Counted from the stretch's first letter, positions 1 to 8,112 are shown. The stretch is 64,000 bases of DNA from Actinoallomurus bryophytorum (GCF_006716425.1 NZ_VFOZ01000001.1:1240001-1304000); one strand, 5' to 3'. Notes: a model not told the origin generated them from the letters alone. A program made the numbers and translations.

Positions 1-160
1 CTCCCAGGCTGGTGACGAGCTCATGGACCTCACGACTGCCGTCGGCGAGTTCGCGGACGATGCCGAGCCGGACGGGTGAGGCAAGCGCACGCAGCAACTC
101 TGATGCCGCGTTCAGCGCGTTCACGGACGCGCTACCCGGCGATGTCGCATTCGTGCCCAT
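1..160 (-). CDS. ArsR/SmtB-family metal-sensing repressor, N-terminal part only
   Basis: Read leftward from the ATG at 160, the sequence encodes about 53 residues before the window edge, including ELLRALASPVRLGIVREL and VHELVTSLG. This is the start of an ArsR-type winged helix and closely resembles the first helices of the mycobacterial zinc sensor SmtB (Rv2358). It would bind DNA as a dimer and release it when zinc rises. The metal ligands lie beyond the window, so the metal is inferred from this resemblance and from the His-rich protein next door. A 20-bp imperfect palindrome touches the start codon, which suggests autoregulation. Confidence 0.8.
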   Translation of the reverse strand, partial: MGTNATSPGSASVNALNAASELLRALASPVRLGIVRELADGSREVHELVTSLG

Positions 161-180
161 ATATGCTGACGTTAACATAT
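161..180. promoter_or_regulatory. Operator candidate at the SmtB-like start codon
   Basis: Two 10-base halves, atatgctgac and gttaacatat, are inverted copies matching at 8 of 10 positions with no spacer. AT-rich inverted repeats of this type are typical of ArsR/SmtB operators. The site directly adjoins the ATG of the regulator gene. Confidence 0.5.
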
Positions 181-233
181 AGCAATGAACGTCATTGTGT
201 AGCTGAGCCGCTGACGGCCGGACGGGCTGCGCG

Positions 234-261
234 CCGCCGATGCCCCCAGCGGCATCGGCGG
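234..261 (-). terminator. Hairpin after the His-rich gene
   Basis: An 11-bp perfect stem (ccgccgatgcc and its complement) closes a 6-base loop, 37 bases beyond the stop codon of the His-rich gene. No T tract follows, which is common for actinomycete terminators. Confidence 0.5.
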
Positions 262-298
262 ATCACCGCGGCGGGCCGTACCGCCTCGAAAAGCCTGG

Positions 299-601
299 TC
301 AGTGGTCGTCCCAGTGGTCGCCGTGCTGGACATGACGGTGGCCGTCGTGCACGTAGTCGACGTGGTCCTCGTGCGGGACCGCGACATGCCCGCAGTCGAC
401 CTGATGCTGGTGTTGATGCCCGTCATGCGGCACGTGCTCGCCGGTCTCGCACTCATCGATGTGTCCCTCATGGGCGCGATGGAGATGACCATCGTGTGCG
501 TAGTCGACATGGTCCTCGTGGCGGAAGGCCACATGACCGCAGCCCGGCCCATGCTCGTGTGCGTGATCGGTATGCGTGCGGTGCTCGGTCGAACTCGACA
601 T
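299..601 (-). CDS. Small histidine-rich metal-binding protein
   Basis: The protein has 100 residues with no signal peptide or membrane segment. About a quarter are histidine, in repeated HEDHVDY, HDGH and HEHGPGCGH blocks. Two halves of similar sequence (GCGHVAFRHEDHVDYAHDGH and DCGHVAVPHEDHVDYVHDGH) show an internal duplication. Such proteins bind zinc or nickel and probably act as a cytoplasmic store or chaperone. The ATG at 601 was chosen because a GGGGG Shine-Dalgarno tract precedes it. The gene is preceded by palindromes and lies beside an SmtB-like sensor, so metal-dependent control is likely. The exact function is not known. Confidence 0.75.
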   Translation of the reverse strand: MSSSTEHRTHTDHAHEHGPGCGHVAFRHEDHVDYAHDGHLHRAHEGHIDECETGEHVPHDGHQHQHQVDCGHVAVPHEDHVDYVHDGHRHVQHGDHWDDH

Positions 602-662
602 GTACGCCCCCTTGTCCGTCCCTGGCACACGCCCCAGCGGACAGAACGCGACCCGGGATCGT

Positions 663-707
663 CCTCGCGGTCAAAATTGACCGCGAGGAGCAATATTAGC
701 ATATTGC
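663..707. promoter_or_regulatory. Two adjacent inverted repeats upstream of the His-rich gene
   Basis: At 663-688 a perfect 12-bp inverted repeat (cctcgcggtcaa and ttgaccgcgagg) surrounds two bases. At 690-707 a second repeat has 7-bp arms gcaatat and atattgc. The second, AT-rich one resembles ArsR/SmtB operators. Both lie 60-110 bases upstream of the His-rich start, where promoter control sites would be expected. Confidence 0.5.
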
Positions 708-718
708 GATGTATGCAT

Positions 719-2073
719 AGATAGAGCCGTCGTCGAGGCACGCAGTCGATGTCGATCGGTGTTCGGTGTAGGCCTGTTCGATGTAGGCCATGCCTCCGAG
801 TGGGTCGTGCCTGGGTTCCGCGGTCGGATGCCGACCCTCTTCGGCCATGCATGGCTCCGGCTTCACGGCGTCGAGGTACCTGTTAGTGACGACCTGTACG
901 TGCCGCCGTTGTCGCGGTAGCAGCACGGCTAACGCGAGCCGCAAGGCGCCCGGACCGTGGGGAGCAGCCTGGAGTTCCTCGGCGCTGAGCAGGGACGAAT
1001 CCAGCATCACCCAGATACGAGCGCGTCCGTGCCGGGCGGGCGGATCCGGTCTCCTGCCAGCGGATCCCATCTCAAGGCCACGCCTCTCCGCCACTGAGCT
1101 GCGACACCTCCGTTGGTGAGGTGCGGCACCGCGCCGGTGTGTTGCGGGCACCGCCATTGATGAGGTGCGGGCACCGTGGCCGGTGAGGTACGGGCACCGC
1201 CGCCGGTGAGGTACGGGCACCGCCACTGATGAGGTGCGGCATCTCCGCTGCTGAGGTGCGACCTCTCCCCACGCCGACGCAGACAGGGCGCGCGAGCCAG
1301 TGCTGTCCTCTCGGCGGCGATGCTTCCGCTGGCGGCATCCCAGGTCAGTACCATCCCGGACGCCGCCCCTGAGAATGCCGGGATCAGCCGTACGCGGCTC
1401 TCCCACCAATCACCGTGCGTGCGGTTCTTCGGCTTCTACGCGGCGGCCGAACATCATCACGCTCGTGGCCGGCCCGCCCTCGACCTCTTCATCCCGATCA
1501 TCATCTTCTGGATCGGCATCAGCAACACGCCCGCGTACGGATCATCGTCTGGGCCAGGCTCCTGCCACCGGAACGCGGTCCGCGACCGCATGCCACCGGG
1601 CGGCACGCTCTTTGGAGGCCGAACCACCGGACGCGACCAGCACTCCTCATCTGACGCGGCCGCCTGCCCGTTTACTCCGAACGGCCACACCCCGGCTTGG
1701 AGACGATCCTGAACGTCGGCATTCGCCGCGCGCGACGGCACACCTGGCGAACCGGCCGTTGCTGTCCGCCGTCAAGAAACCGTGCTCGGCCCTCGACAAG
1801 GCGGCCTGGGATGGCGCACGGCGAGCGCATGCGCGCCCTGTTGCCGGATCCACCTGCTGCCCGATCCCTGCCCGATGGTTCGGGGCATCCGCTGCCGAGC
1901 CGGACGCCCGCCAAGCTTCCTGAACGACGAACACGAAGCCCCGCAACCCAGCGAACACCGCCCGTACCCGCGTCACGACCACGGCGGCAGAGTCGAGCGA
2001 TTTCCGCCGCTATGGAGGAACGGACAGCGACCTAGTGAAACTTCACCGAGCATTCGCCGACCCGACCCGATCC
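719..2073. other. 1.35-kb stretch with no recognisable gene
   Basis: Open frames here have no recognisable family, no good ribosome binding site and no consistent coding pattern. A leftward stretch near 720-1020 reads plausibly as protein (it contains LDSSLLSAEELQAA) and might be a gene remnant, but I cannot name it. The only clear structure is the 23-bp tandem repeat at 1096-1268. No RNA gene or transposase was seen. Confidence 0.5.
1096..1268. repeat. Tandem repeat, 21-23-bp unit, about seven copies
   Basis: The unit is close to gaggtgcgggcaccgcc plus six variable bases. Most copies contain a small hairpin (ggtgc, gg, gcacc). Copies vary by a few substitutions and one- or two-base indels, so the array is not recently homogenised. 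Confidence 0.85.
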
Positions 2074-2151
2074 GGGCCGCAGGGCCGCAGGGCCGCAGGG
2101 CCGCAGGGCCGCAGGGCCGCAGGGCCGCAGGGCCGCAGGGCCGCAGGGCCG
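2074..2151. repeat. Tandem repeat, 8-bp unit gggccgca, nearly ten perfect copies
   Basis: The array is uninterrupted and ends two bases before the stop codon of the acyl-CoA dehydrogenase gene, that is, immediately downstream of the gene. Perfect copies suggest recent slippage. Confidence 0.95.
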
Positions 2152-2153
2152 GC

Positions 2154-3296
2154 CTACAGGTCGAGGCCCCGGCCGATGATCTCCTTCATGATCTCGGTCG
2201 TGCCGCCGAAAATGGTCTGGATGCGCGCGTCGAGGTAGGCCTTGGCGATCGGGTACTCCGTCATGTAGCCGTAACCGCCGTGCAGTTGCAGGCAGCGGTC
2301 CACGACCCGGTTGCAGAGTTCGGTGTTCCACCACTTCAGCATCGACGCCTCTTCGGTGCCGAGCCGCTCCTCGACGTGCTCCATCACGCAGCGGTCGGTG
2401 AACGTCCGTGCGACCGTGAGCTCGGTCTTCATCTCCGCGAGCGTGAACCGGTTGTGCTGGAACCGCCCGATCGGCCGGCCGAACGCCTCGCGCGTACGGG
2501 CGTACTCCACCGTCTGTTCGAACGCCTTCTCGGCTCCCGCCAGGGAGGTCACGCCGATGGTCACGCGTTCGCGCGGGAGGTTCTGCATCAGGTAGACGAA
2601 GCCCTTGCCCTCCTCGCCGAGGAGGTTCTCCTTGGGGACCCGTACGTTGTCGAAGTACAGCTCGGCGGTGTCCTGCGCGTGCAGGCCGATCTTGTCCAGG
2701 TTGCGGCCGCGCTCGAAGCCGATCATCCCGCGCTCGACGACCAGCAGGCTGATGCCCTTGTGGCCCGCCTCGGGGTCGGTCTTGGCGACGACGATGACGA
2801 GGTCGGACAGGATGCCGTTGGTGATGAACGTCTTCTGCCCGTTGAGGACGTAGTCGTCGCCGTCCTTGACCGCGCTCGTCTTGATGCCCTGCAGGTCCGA
2901 GCCCGCCGCCGGCTCGCTCATCGCGATGGCGGTGATGATCTCGCCGGAGCAGTAGCCGGGCAGCCAGCGGGCCTTCTGCTCGTCGGTGGCCAGGCGACTC
3001 AGGTAGCCGCCGTTGATGTCGTTGTGCACCGCGAAGCCGGGGCCGTGCACGCCGGCGCGGGCCAGTTCCTCGCCCATGACGACGTAGTAGCGGTAGTCGG
3101 TCTCGCCACCGCCGCCGTACTGCTCGTCGATGTCGATGCCGAGCAGACCCTGCCGGCCGGCGGCGAGCCACACGTCGCGGGAGACGACGCCGTCCTTCTC
3201 CCACTGCTCGTGGAACGGGGCGATCTCCTTCGTGATGAAGGACCGCACAGTGTCGCGGAAGGCCTCGTGTTCCTCGGTGAAGATCTCGCGCTGCAT
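2154..3296 (-). CDS. Acyl-CoA dehydrogenase
   Basis: The protein has 380 residues, normal for the family. It is an FAD enzyme that introduces the alpha-beta double bond into acyl-CoA. It shows the N-terminal helical domain (FTEEHEAFRDTVRSF), the beta-domain substrate and FAD region (SEPAAGSDLQGIKT) and the C-terminal helices (QLHGGYGYMTEYPIAK, FGGTTEIMKEIIGRGL). The usual YEGT glutamate is glycine here (FGGT), as in isovaleryl-CoA dehydrogenases, where the base lies elsewhere. The ATG at 3296 is preceded by GAGGAG. An upstream palindrome may be the binding site of a TetR-type repressor. The acyl substrate cannot be told from sequence. Confidence 0.9.
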   Translation of the reverse strand: MQREIFTEEHEAFRDTVRSFITKEIAPFHEQWEKDGVVSRDVWLAAGRQGLLGIDIDEQYGGGGETDYRYYVVMGEELARAGVHGPGFAVHNDINGGYLSRLATDEQKARWLPGYCSGEIITAIAMSEPAAGSDLQGIKTSAVKDGDDYVLNGQKTFITNGILSDLVIVVAKTDPEAGHKGISLLVVERGMIGFERGRNLDKIGLHAQDTAELYFDNVRVPKENLLGEEGKGFVYLMQNLPRERVTIGVTSLAGAEKAFEQTVEYARTREAFGRPIGRFQHNRFTLAEMKTELTVARTFTDRCVMEHVEERLGTEEASMLKWWNTELCNRVVDRCLQLHGGYGYMTEYPIAKAYLDARIQTIFGGTTEIMKEIIGRGLDL

Positions 3297-3323
3297 GCCC
3301 TGGCGCTCCTCGGACGACGTAAG

Positions 3324-3343
3324 TAGAACCTTATTCGGTTCTA
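3324..3343. promoter_or_regulatory. Palindrome upstream of the acyl-CoA dehydrogenase
   Basis: Perfect 7-bp arms tagaacc and ggttcta are separated by six bases, 28 bases before the start codon. The half-site resembles sites of TetR-type fatty-acid or sterol repressors but the spacing differs from KstR. The same heptamer tagaacc recurs at 6816-6822, about 41 bases upstream of the crotonase start. Confidence 0.5.
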
Positions 3344-3393
3344 TGAAACACCATGTGCCCGGTGCCCGCACAGTTCGGACGTCCGGCGTGGCC

Positions 3394-4479
3394 TCAGCCT
3401 CTCAGGCGTACCGTGGCCGCGGTGACACGCTCGTCGGTCGCGGTGAACGCCACGCGTACGTGCTGCGCGCCCCGTTCGCCATAGAACTCGCCCGGCGCTA
3501 CCAGGATGCCCAGCTCGGCGAGGGTCTTCACGGTGTCCCAGCAGGGCTCGTCGCGGGTCACCCAGAGGTACAGGCCGCCTTGGGAGTGGTCGACGCGGAA
3601 GCCGTACGCCTCGAAGGCCGTCCGCAGGGCGTCGCGGCGCCGCGCGTACCGCGCCCGTTGCTCCTCGACGTGCTCGTCGTCGCCGAACGCGGCGGTCATG
3701 GCCGCCTGGACCGGCGCGGGCACGATCATCCCGGCGTGCTTGCGGACCTCGAGGAGCTGCTTGACCAGCGCGGGGTCCCCGGTGACGAAGCCGGCTCGGT
3801 AGCCGGCGAGGTTCGACCGCTTGGACAGCGAGTGCACGGCGAGCAGGCCGGTGTGATCATCCCCACATACGTCCGGGCGGAGTACGGAGACCGGCTCGGC
3901 GTCCCAGCCGAGTTCGGCGTAGCACTCGTCGCTGATCAGGATGACTCCGCGTTCGCGCGCCCACGTGACGACCTTGCGGAGGTGTTCGGCGGGGAGCACC
4001 TGGCCGGTCGGGTTGGACGGCGAGTTGATCCAGACGATCTTCGGCGTCTGCGGGCCCAGGGTCAGCAGCCCGTCCACGGCGAAAGAGTCCGCCCCGGCGA
4101 GACGCGCGCCGACGTCGTACGTGGGGTACGCGAGTGAGGGGATGGCGACAGTGTCGCCGGGACCGGCGCCGAGCAGGGTCGGCAGCCAGGCGACGAGCTC
4201 CTTGGTGCCGATGACCGGGAGGATCGCGCCCGGGTCGGCGGCGACACCGAGCCGGCGGTTGAGCCAGCCGGCCGCGGCCTCACGCAGGGCGGGAGTGCCG
4301 TACGTCGCGGGGTACCCCGGCGCGTCGGCCGCTTCGGCCAGCGCTCGCCGTACGACCTGAGGCGTGGGGTCGACCGGCGTACCGATCGACAGATCGACGA
4401 TGCCGTCGGGGTGCTGCTGCGCCTGGTGCTTGTACGGGGCCAGCAGGTCCCAGGGGAAATCCGGCAGCGTCTTGAACAT
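3394..4479 (-). CDS. dapC: Succinyldiaminopimelate transaminase (DapC-type class I aminotransferase)
   Basis: The protein has 361 residues. It is a PLP enzyme of the lysine/diaminopimelate pathway converting the keto-succinyl intermediate to N-succinyl-LL-diaminopimelate with glutamate. The N-terminus FKTLPDFPWDLLAPYK is characteristic of actinobacterial DapC. NSPSNPTGQ and the Schiff-base lysine segment HSLSKRSNLAGYR are present. The ATG at 4479 has GGGAG upstream. It lies 66 bases downstream of fdxA on the same strand, a fdxA-dapC order common in actinobacteria, so the two are probably co-transcribed. Confidence 0.9.
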   Translation of the reverse strand: MFKTLPDFPWDLLAPYKHQAQQHPDGIVDLSIGTPVDPTPQVVRRALAEAADAPGYPATYGTPALREAAAGWLNRRLGVAADPGAILPVIGTKELVAWLPTLLGAGPGDTVAIPSLAYPTYDVGARLAGADSFAVDGLLTLGPQTPKIVWINSPSNPTGQVLPAEHLRKVVTWARERGVILISDECYAELGWDAEPVSVLRPDVCGDDHTGLLAVHSLSKRSNLAGYRAGFVTGDPALVKQLLEVRKHAGMIVPAPVQAAMTAAFGDDEHVEEQRARYARRRDALRTAFEAYGFRVDHSQGGLYLWVTRDEPCWDTVKTLAELGILVAPGEFYGERGAQHVRVAFTATDERVTAATVRLRG

Positions 4480-4545
4480 GCGTCTCCCAGCTGTGCGCGC
4501 CGCCCGCCCGTCGTGAGGCGGACGGCGCACGTGGTTCGTCCGGAC

Positions 4546-4872
4546 TCAGGCTTCCTGGGCCTGCGGCGGCAAAGCCGAGACGATCGGGTGGTCCTTGTCG
4601 ATCTTGCCGACCTTGGACGCACCGCCCGGCGAGCCCAGATCGTCGAAGAACTCCACGTTGGCCTTGTAGAAGTCCTTCCACTGATCCGGCGTGTCGTCTT
4701 CATAGAAGATCGCCTCGACCGGGCAGACCGGTTCGCATGCGCCACAGTCAACGCACTCGTCCGGGTGAATGTAGAGCATGCGCTTGCCCTCGTAGATGCA
4801 GTCGACAGGGCATTCTTCGATGCATGCCTTGTCGAGCAGGTCCACGCAAGGCTGCGCGATGACGTAGGTCAC
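4546..4872 (-). CDS. fdxA: 7Fe ferredoxin FdxA
   Basis: The protein has 108 residues and opens TYVIAQPCVDLLDKACIEEC after the initiator, as in mycobacterial and streptomycete FdxA. It carries one [3Fe-4S]-type motif near residues 9-21 and a [4Fe-4S] motif CVDCGACEPVCP. It is a soluble low-potential electron carrier. I chose the GTG at 4872 because GAGGAG lies six bases upstream and the protein then begins where the family does; the longer reading from 4905 is unlikely. Confidence 0.93.
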   Translation of the reverse strand: MTYVIAQPCVDLLDKACIEECPVDCIYEGKRMLYIHPDECVDCGACEPVCPVEAIFYEDDTPDQWKDFYKANVEFFDDLGSPGGASKVGKIDKDHPIVSALPPQAQEA

Positions 4873-5008
4873 GTCGTACTCCTCAACGTCTGTGGCCGTC
4901 GCCACGGCTCGCAGCGGTTCCTTGCCTAGTATTGCCGTTATCAGTCAACCGTTTCGACATGGGGGGCGTCACATCGGACCGCGATTTTCTGCCCGGTACG
5001 TCGTTTCC

Positions 5009-5230
5009 GTGTCCCCATCCGACGTCGGGCGACGCGTGTCGCTCCGCCGACGGCTGCCTAACGGACTGTACAGCGATGTCGTGGGATACCTGCAGGCGTG
5101 GGTGGCGGGAGAGCTGACAGTGCGCCGGAGGGACGGAACACTGGCGACGATCGCCGAGGCCGACCTGGTGGCGGGTAAGGTCGTCCCTCCCCCGCCCGAA
5201 CGCCGCCGCCCCTCGCGTCCACCGGAGTAG
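5009..5230 (+). CDS. Small SH3-like protein resembling the N-domain of Rv0428c-type acetyltransferases
   Basis: About 73 residues starting SPSDVGRRVSLRRRLP and ending with a Pro/Arg-rich tail (KVVPPPPERRRPSRPP). In many actinobacteria a sequence of this kind forms the N-terminal domain of a GNAT acetyltransferase encoded divergently from fdxA, the position seen here. In this window the reading ends at 5230 and no GNAT domain follows in any frame. It could be a genuine stand-alone domain or the remnant of a truncated acetyltransferase. The GTG start is chosen by homologous N-terminus; no clear ribosome binding site is visible. Confidence 0.55.
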   Translation: MSPSDVGRRVSLRRRLPNGLYSDVVGYLQAWVAGELTVRRRDGTLATIAEADLVAGKVVPPPPERRRPSRPPE

Positions 5231-5617
5231 CCGAGCGCGTCCGGTGGGTTCGGGTTGGCTGCTTCCGTCCCCCGAACGTCGACCCGATCCCGCCGTAGGT
5301 CCTGTGGGGAGTTGCTCTCGGGGCTGCGCTTCCAAAGATCGTTTGATCAGCGGTTCCGGTTCGCCTCGCGGCTCGTCCAGGAAGATCAGCGCCGGCGTGT
5401 GGACGCGTACAGCCAGCTCTTCCCGTGCAGGCCCACGGCTCAGGCCCAGCACTCTTGGCCCACCGAACCGATCGGACCTCACGCGCCGGTCCGTCCAGAT
5501 GGGTCGTCGTGCCGCACCCCTTGCTGGACGAGGCCGGTCGACCGCCTGACCACGAACCGGGTGACCGCCGCTGGACGGGTGACCGCGAGCGGAACCGCCC
5601 GGTGGGCTGCCTCCGCC
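5231..5617. other. Intergenic stretch without recognisable gene
   Basis: Short open frames here show no family resemblance. It lies where a GNAT catalytic domain would be expected after the SH3-like gene, but I see no conserved acetyl-CoA binding motif. Confidence 0.4.
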
Positions 5618-5922
5618 CGACTCGTCTCCGCCCGGCTTATCTCCCCTGGCTTATCTCCGCCGACTCGTCTCAGGCCGACTCATCTCGGGCCGACTCATCT
5701 CGGGCCGACTCATCTCAGCCCGACTCGCCTCAGGCCGACTCGTCCGACTCCCCTCATGCCGACTCCCCTCATACCGGGCCGCCTCAGGCCAGGGCCGCCT
5801 CAGGCCAGGGCCGCCTCAGGCCCGGCCGCCTCAGGCCCGGCCGCCTCAGGCCCGGCCGCCTCAGGCCCGGCCGCCTCAGGCCTGGGGGCCCAGCCAGGGG
5901 CCCGGCCAGGGGCCCGGCCAGA
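5618..5922. repeat. Compound tandem repeat of about 15-bp units
   Basis: Successive blocks use related units: cgactcatctcgggc (15 bp), a gactcccctcat block, then gccgcctcaggccag and gccgcctcaggcccg (15-16 bp) and finally cagccaggggcccgg. The tract crosses the stop codon of the crotonase gene at 5876 and encodes its last residues. Gradual change from one unit type to the next suggests successive local duplications. Confidence 0.85.
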
Positions 5923-6775
5923 CGGGAACTTCAGGAGGCAGATCCCCGCTGACGCTCATCGGAAAGTCGGCCGGACGCTTTTCCAGGAAGGCCGTGACCC
6001 CTTCGGCCGCGTCAGGGGCGGCGCCGAGCGTCCTCATCAGTAGTGAGTCCGTCCGGTGGGCGTCCCACGGTGAGGGCGCGCCGAGACCTGACCACATCAG
6101 GCGCCGTATGGCCGCGACCGCCACGGACGAGGTGTTGGCCGCGATCTCTCCTGCCAGCTCGTACGCCGCGTCGAGTAGTTGCTCCGCCGGATACAGCCTG
6201 GACACCAGGCGGCCTTGGAGTGCCTCCTGGGCGTCGAAGACCCGCCCTGTCGCGGCCCACTCCATGGCCTGGGAGATGCCGACGAGGCGGGGCAGGAACC
6301 AGCTTGAGGCGGCTTCGGTGACGATCCCACGACGAGCGAACACAAACCCGAACCGCGCGTTGTCCGCGGCGAGTCTGATGTCCATCGGCAGCGTCATCGT
6401 GACCCCGACACCGACCGCGGGGCCGTTGATCGCCGCGATGACCGGCTTGAGCGACTGAGCGACGCGGAGGGCGACGGTCCCACCCCCGTCCCGCGGCATG
6501 CCGTCCTCGAAGACCTCACGCTCGCCGGGCACGTCCTTGGCCGCCTCGTGATCGAACGTGCCGGCCCCTCGCTCCAGGTCGGCCCCGGCGCAGAAGCCTC
6601 GCCCCCGCCCGGTGACGACCACCACCCGCACATCGTCGTCCGCGTCCGCACGGTCGAACGCGTCGATCAGTTCTCCACGCATGACGAGCGTGAAGGCGTT
6701 GAGCCGCTCCGGTCGATCCAGCGTGATGGTGGCGATCCGATCGGAGACGGAGTACTCGATCTCGCTATACGACAC
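5876..6775 (-). CDS. Enoyl-CoA hydratase/isomerase family protein (crotonase)
   Basis: The protein has 299 residues. It shows the crotonase N-terminus (ATITLDRPERLNAF), the first oxyanion-hole segment (GRGFCAGADL), the second (NGPAVGVGVTMTLPMDIRLA) and RRGIVTEAASSW with the likely catalytic acid. It would hydrate or isomerise an acyl-CoA; the substrate is not determined. The GTG start at 6775 has GGGAG upstream. The C-terminus (VWPGPWPGPWLGPQA) is atypical for the family and is written by the tandem repeat that overlaps the 3' end, so the original stop codon has probably been displaced. Confidence 0.85.
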   Translation of the reverse strand: MSYSEIEYSVSDRIATITLDRPERLNAFTLVMRGELIDAFDRADADDDVRVVVVTGRGRGFCAGADLERGAGTFDHEAAKDVPGEREVFEDGMPRDGGGTVALRVAQSLKPVIAAINGPAVGVGVTMTLPMDIRLAADNARFGFVFARRGIVTEAASSWFLPRLVGISQAMEWAATGRVFDAQEALQGRLVSRLYPAEQLLDAAYELAGEIAANTSSVAVAAIRRLMWSGLGAPSPWDAHRTDSLLMRTLGAAPDAAEGVTAFLEKRPADFPMSVSGDLPPEVPVWPGPWPGPWLGPQA

Positions 6776-6920
6776 TGCTGCTCCCTGCGGCCGGAGACGA
6801 TTGTGAACCGGATTCTAGAACCTGACCGGAAACCTCCTCGTTGTGCGTAACCGCCGCGGAGAACCCCAAATCCATCGCGACACGTGGGTCCAGACAGGTA
6901 GTGGCGGGCGTCGGCACGCT

Positions 6921-7136
6921 GCCCGACGTGGTTCCTCCTCGGGTCGTGGCACGGCATCGGCACGCCGTCCGACGTGGTTCCTCCACGAGTCATGACACGG
7001 CATCGGCACGCCGTCCGACGTGGTTCCTCCACGAGTCATGACACGGCATCGGCACGCCGTCCGACGTGGTTCCTCCACGAGTCATGACACGGCATCGGTA
7101 CGCCGTCCGACGTGGTTCCTCCACAGGTCATGGCAC
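6921..7136. repeat. Tandem array of a 46-bp unit, about 4.7 copies
   Basis: Units begin gtccgacgtggttcctccac and contain gtcatgac and cggcatcggcacgcc. Copies starting at 6967 and 7013 are identical and that at 7059 differs at one base; the first and last are diverged. Copies are directly contiguous with no spacers. The array ends 20 bases beyond the stop codon of the adjacent leftward gene. Confidence 0.95.
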
Positions 7137-7155
7137 CCGCGCCCCACCAAGGAGG

Positions 7156-8112
7156 TCATGCCTCGCTTTCAGCGGGGCGGGGCCATGGAGAGTCCTCGTC
7201 GGCTGGGCAGCCCACGAGCGGCGGCATGGATGGCACCAGCACCTCACGGCCCCACGCCGTTCGGGTGCCTGGATAGTCCTTTGGAGGCATCACCTTCAGG
7301 GTCGTACGGGAGATGGGGACCAGCCGCGCCGTCAGCGGACGTCCGTCGACGAACGGTGTGGCGCCCCAGAAGGTCCAGAAGTCATCTGGATCGATCTTCG
7401 GATGATCATCGAGGGGGCGCGTGGGCTGGTTGGGGTGGAGCCGTGCCCAGCGCCACTGGTCTGTGAGCAGGCGGCACGCGAGGGAACGCAGCAGGCTCAG
7501 CGCGGCCAGATCGTGGGCGCAGGCGACGTTGTCGATCAGGAGATCGGGCAGGCCGAACCGGCGGAGGCCCAGCAGCGTGATGCGCAGGCAGGAGCAGGAC
7601 TCCGTACCGCGGAGGTCACCCTCGTGTGGTGGACGGGCGGCCGCCTCGTCGAGGTCGTAGCGGGTTCCGAACCACTGGTCGCCCATACGGAACCAGCCAC
7701 GTTCAACACGGGCGAGGCCGTCCCGCAACACGACCTGGCGCGCCTGCGGGTCGATGAGGATCCCGCCCGTGGCGTCGGCGATCGCCCGAGCCACGGCACG
7801 CGCGATCTGTTCGCCGTGCGGTTGGTCGACGGTGGCGGTCCGGTGTACGACCAAGATTTGGTGTGACGACTCACGTACACGCCTACGGTCGTCCTCGGAA
7901 GCCAAGAGGTCGTCGGTACGCCAGGTCGCCTCATCGGCGGCGATCGTGAAGATCCCGAGCCGAGGCGTTTTCAACGCCTCGACGGCCGCAGCCCGGAACG
8001 GTTCGGACACCCTCCAGGGCACGGCCGTCCGTGGATCGTCGGGGGGTTCACTTGTCGCGATCACGTAGTGCGACGTAACCGTCTCCGGGACGGACAGCAC
8101 GAGACGGGACAT
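7156..8112 (-). CDS. Uncharacterised protein, paralogue of the next gene upstream
   Basis: The protein has 318 residues and no signal peptide, membrane segment or recognised domain. It aligns along its length with the product of 8444-9829: both share an N-terminal (F/Y)xIAT motif, an EDxRR segment near the middle of the N-half, an ARAIAxA segment, a LLGLRRFGLPDLLI-like segment and a C-terminal LLRSLACRLLTDQW block. The ATG at 8112 is preferred to 8118 because GAGGAG then lies six bases upstream. It is probably transcribed after the larger paralogue. No function can be assigned; the family may be lineage-restricted. Confidence 0.7.
   Translation of the reverse strand: MSRLVLSVPETVTSHYVIATSEPPDDPRTAVPWRVSEPFRAAAVEALKTPRLGIFTIAADEATWRTDDLLASEDDRRRVRESSHQILVVHRTATVDQPHGEQIARAVARAIADATGGILIDPQARQVVLRDGLARVERGWFRMGDQWFGTRYDLDEAAARPPHEGDLRGTESCSCLRITLLGLRRFGLPDLLIDNVACAHDLAALSLLRSLACRLLTDQWRWARLHPNQPTRPLDDHPKIDPDDFWTFWGATPFVDGRPLTARLVPISRTTLKVMPPKDYPGTRTAWGREVLVPSMPPLVGCPADEDSPWPRPAESEA

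Noticed and set aside
172-1409. Overlapping frames on both strands around the His-rich gene, including plus-strand frames at 302-724
   Set aside because: Only the minus frame 299-601 has a ribosome binding site and a biased, meaningful composition; the others are shadows.
719-2073. Transposase or phage remnant in the gene-free segment
   Set aside because: Read in all frames, I found no DDE, HNH or recombinase motif and no terminal inverted repeats.
1782-3326. 514-codon open frame on the plus strand opposite the acyl-CoA dehydrogenase
   Set aside because: It is a mirror of the real gene caused by GC-rich third positions; its protein has no family features.
6921-7136. CRISPR array at the 46-bp repeats
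   Set aside because: The copies are contiguous and no unique spacers separate them; no cas gene is nearby.
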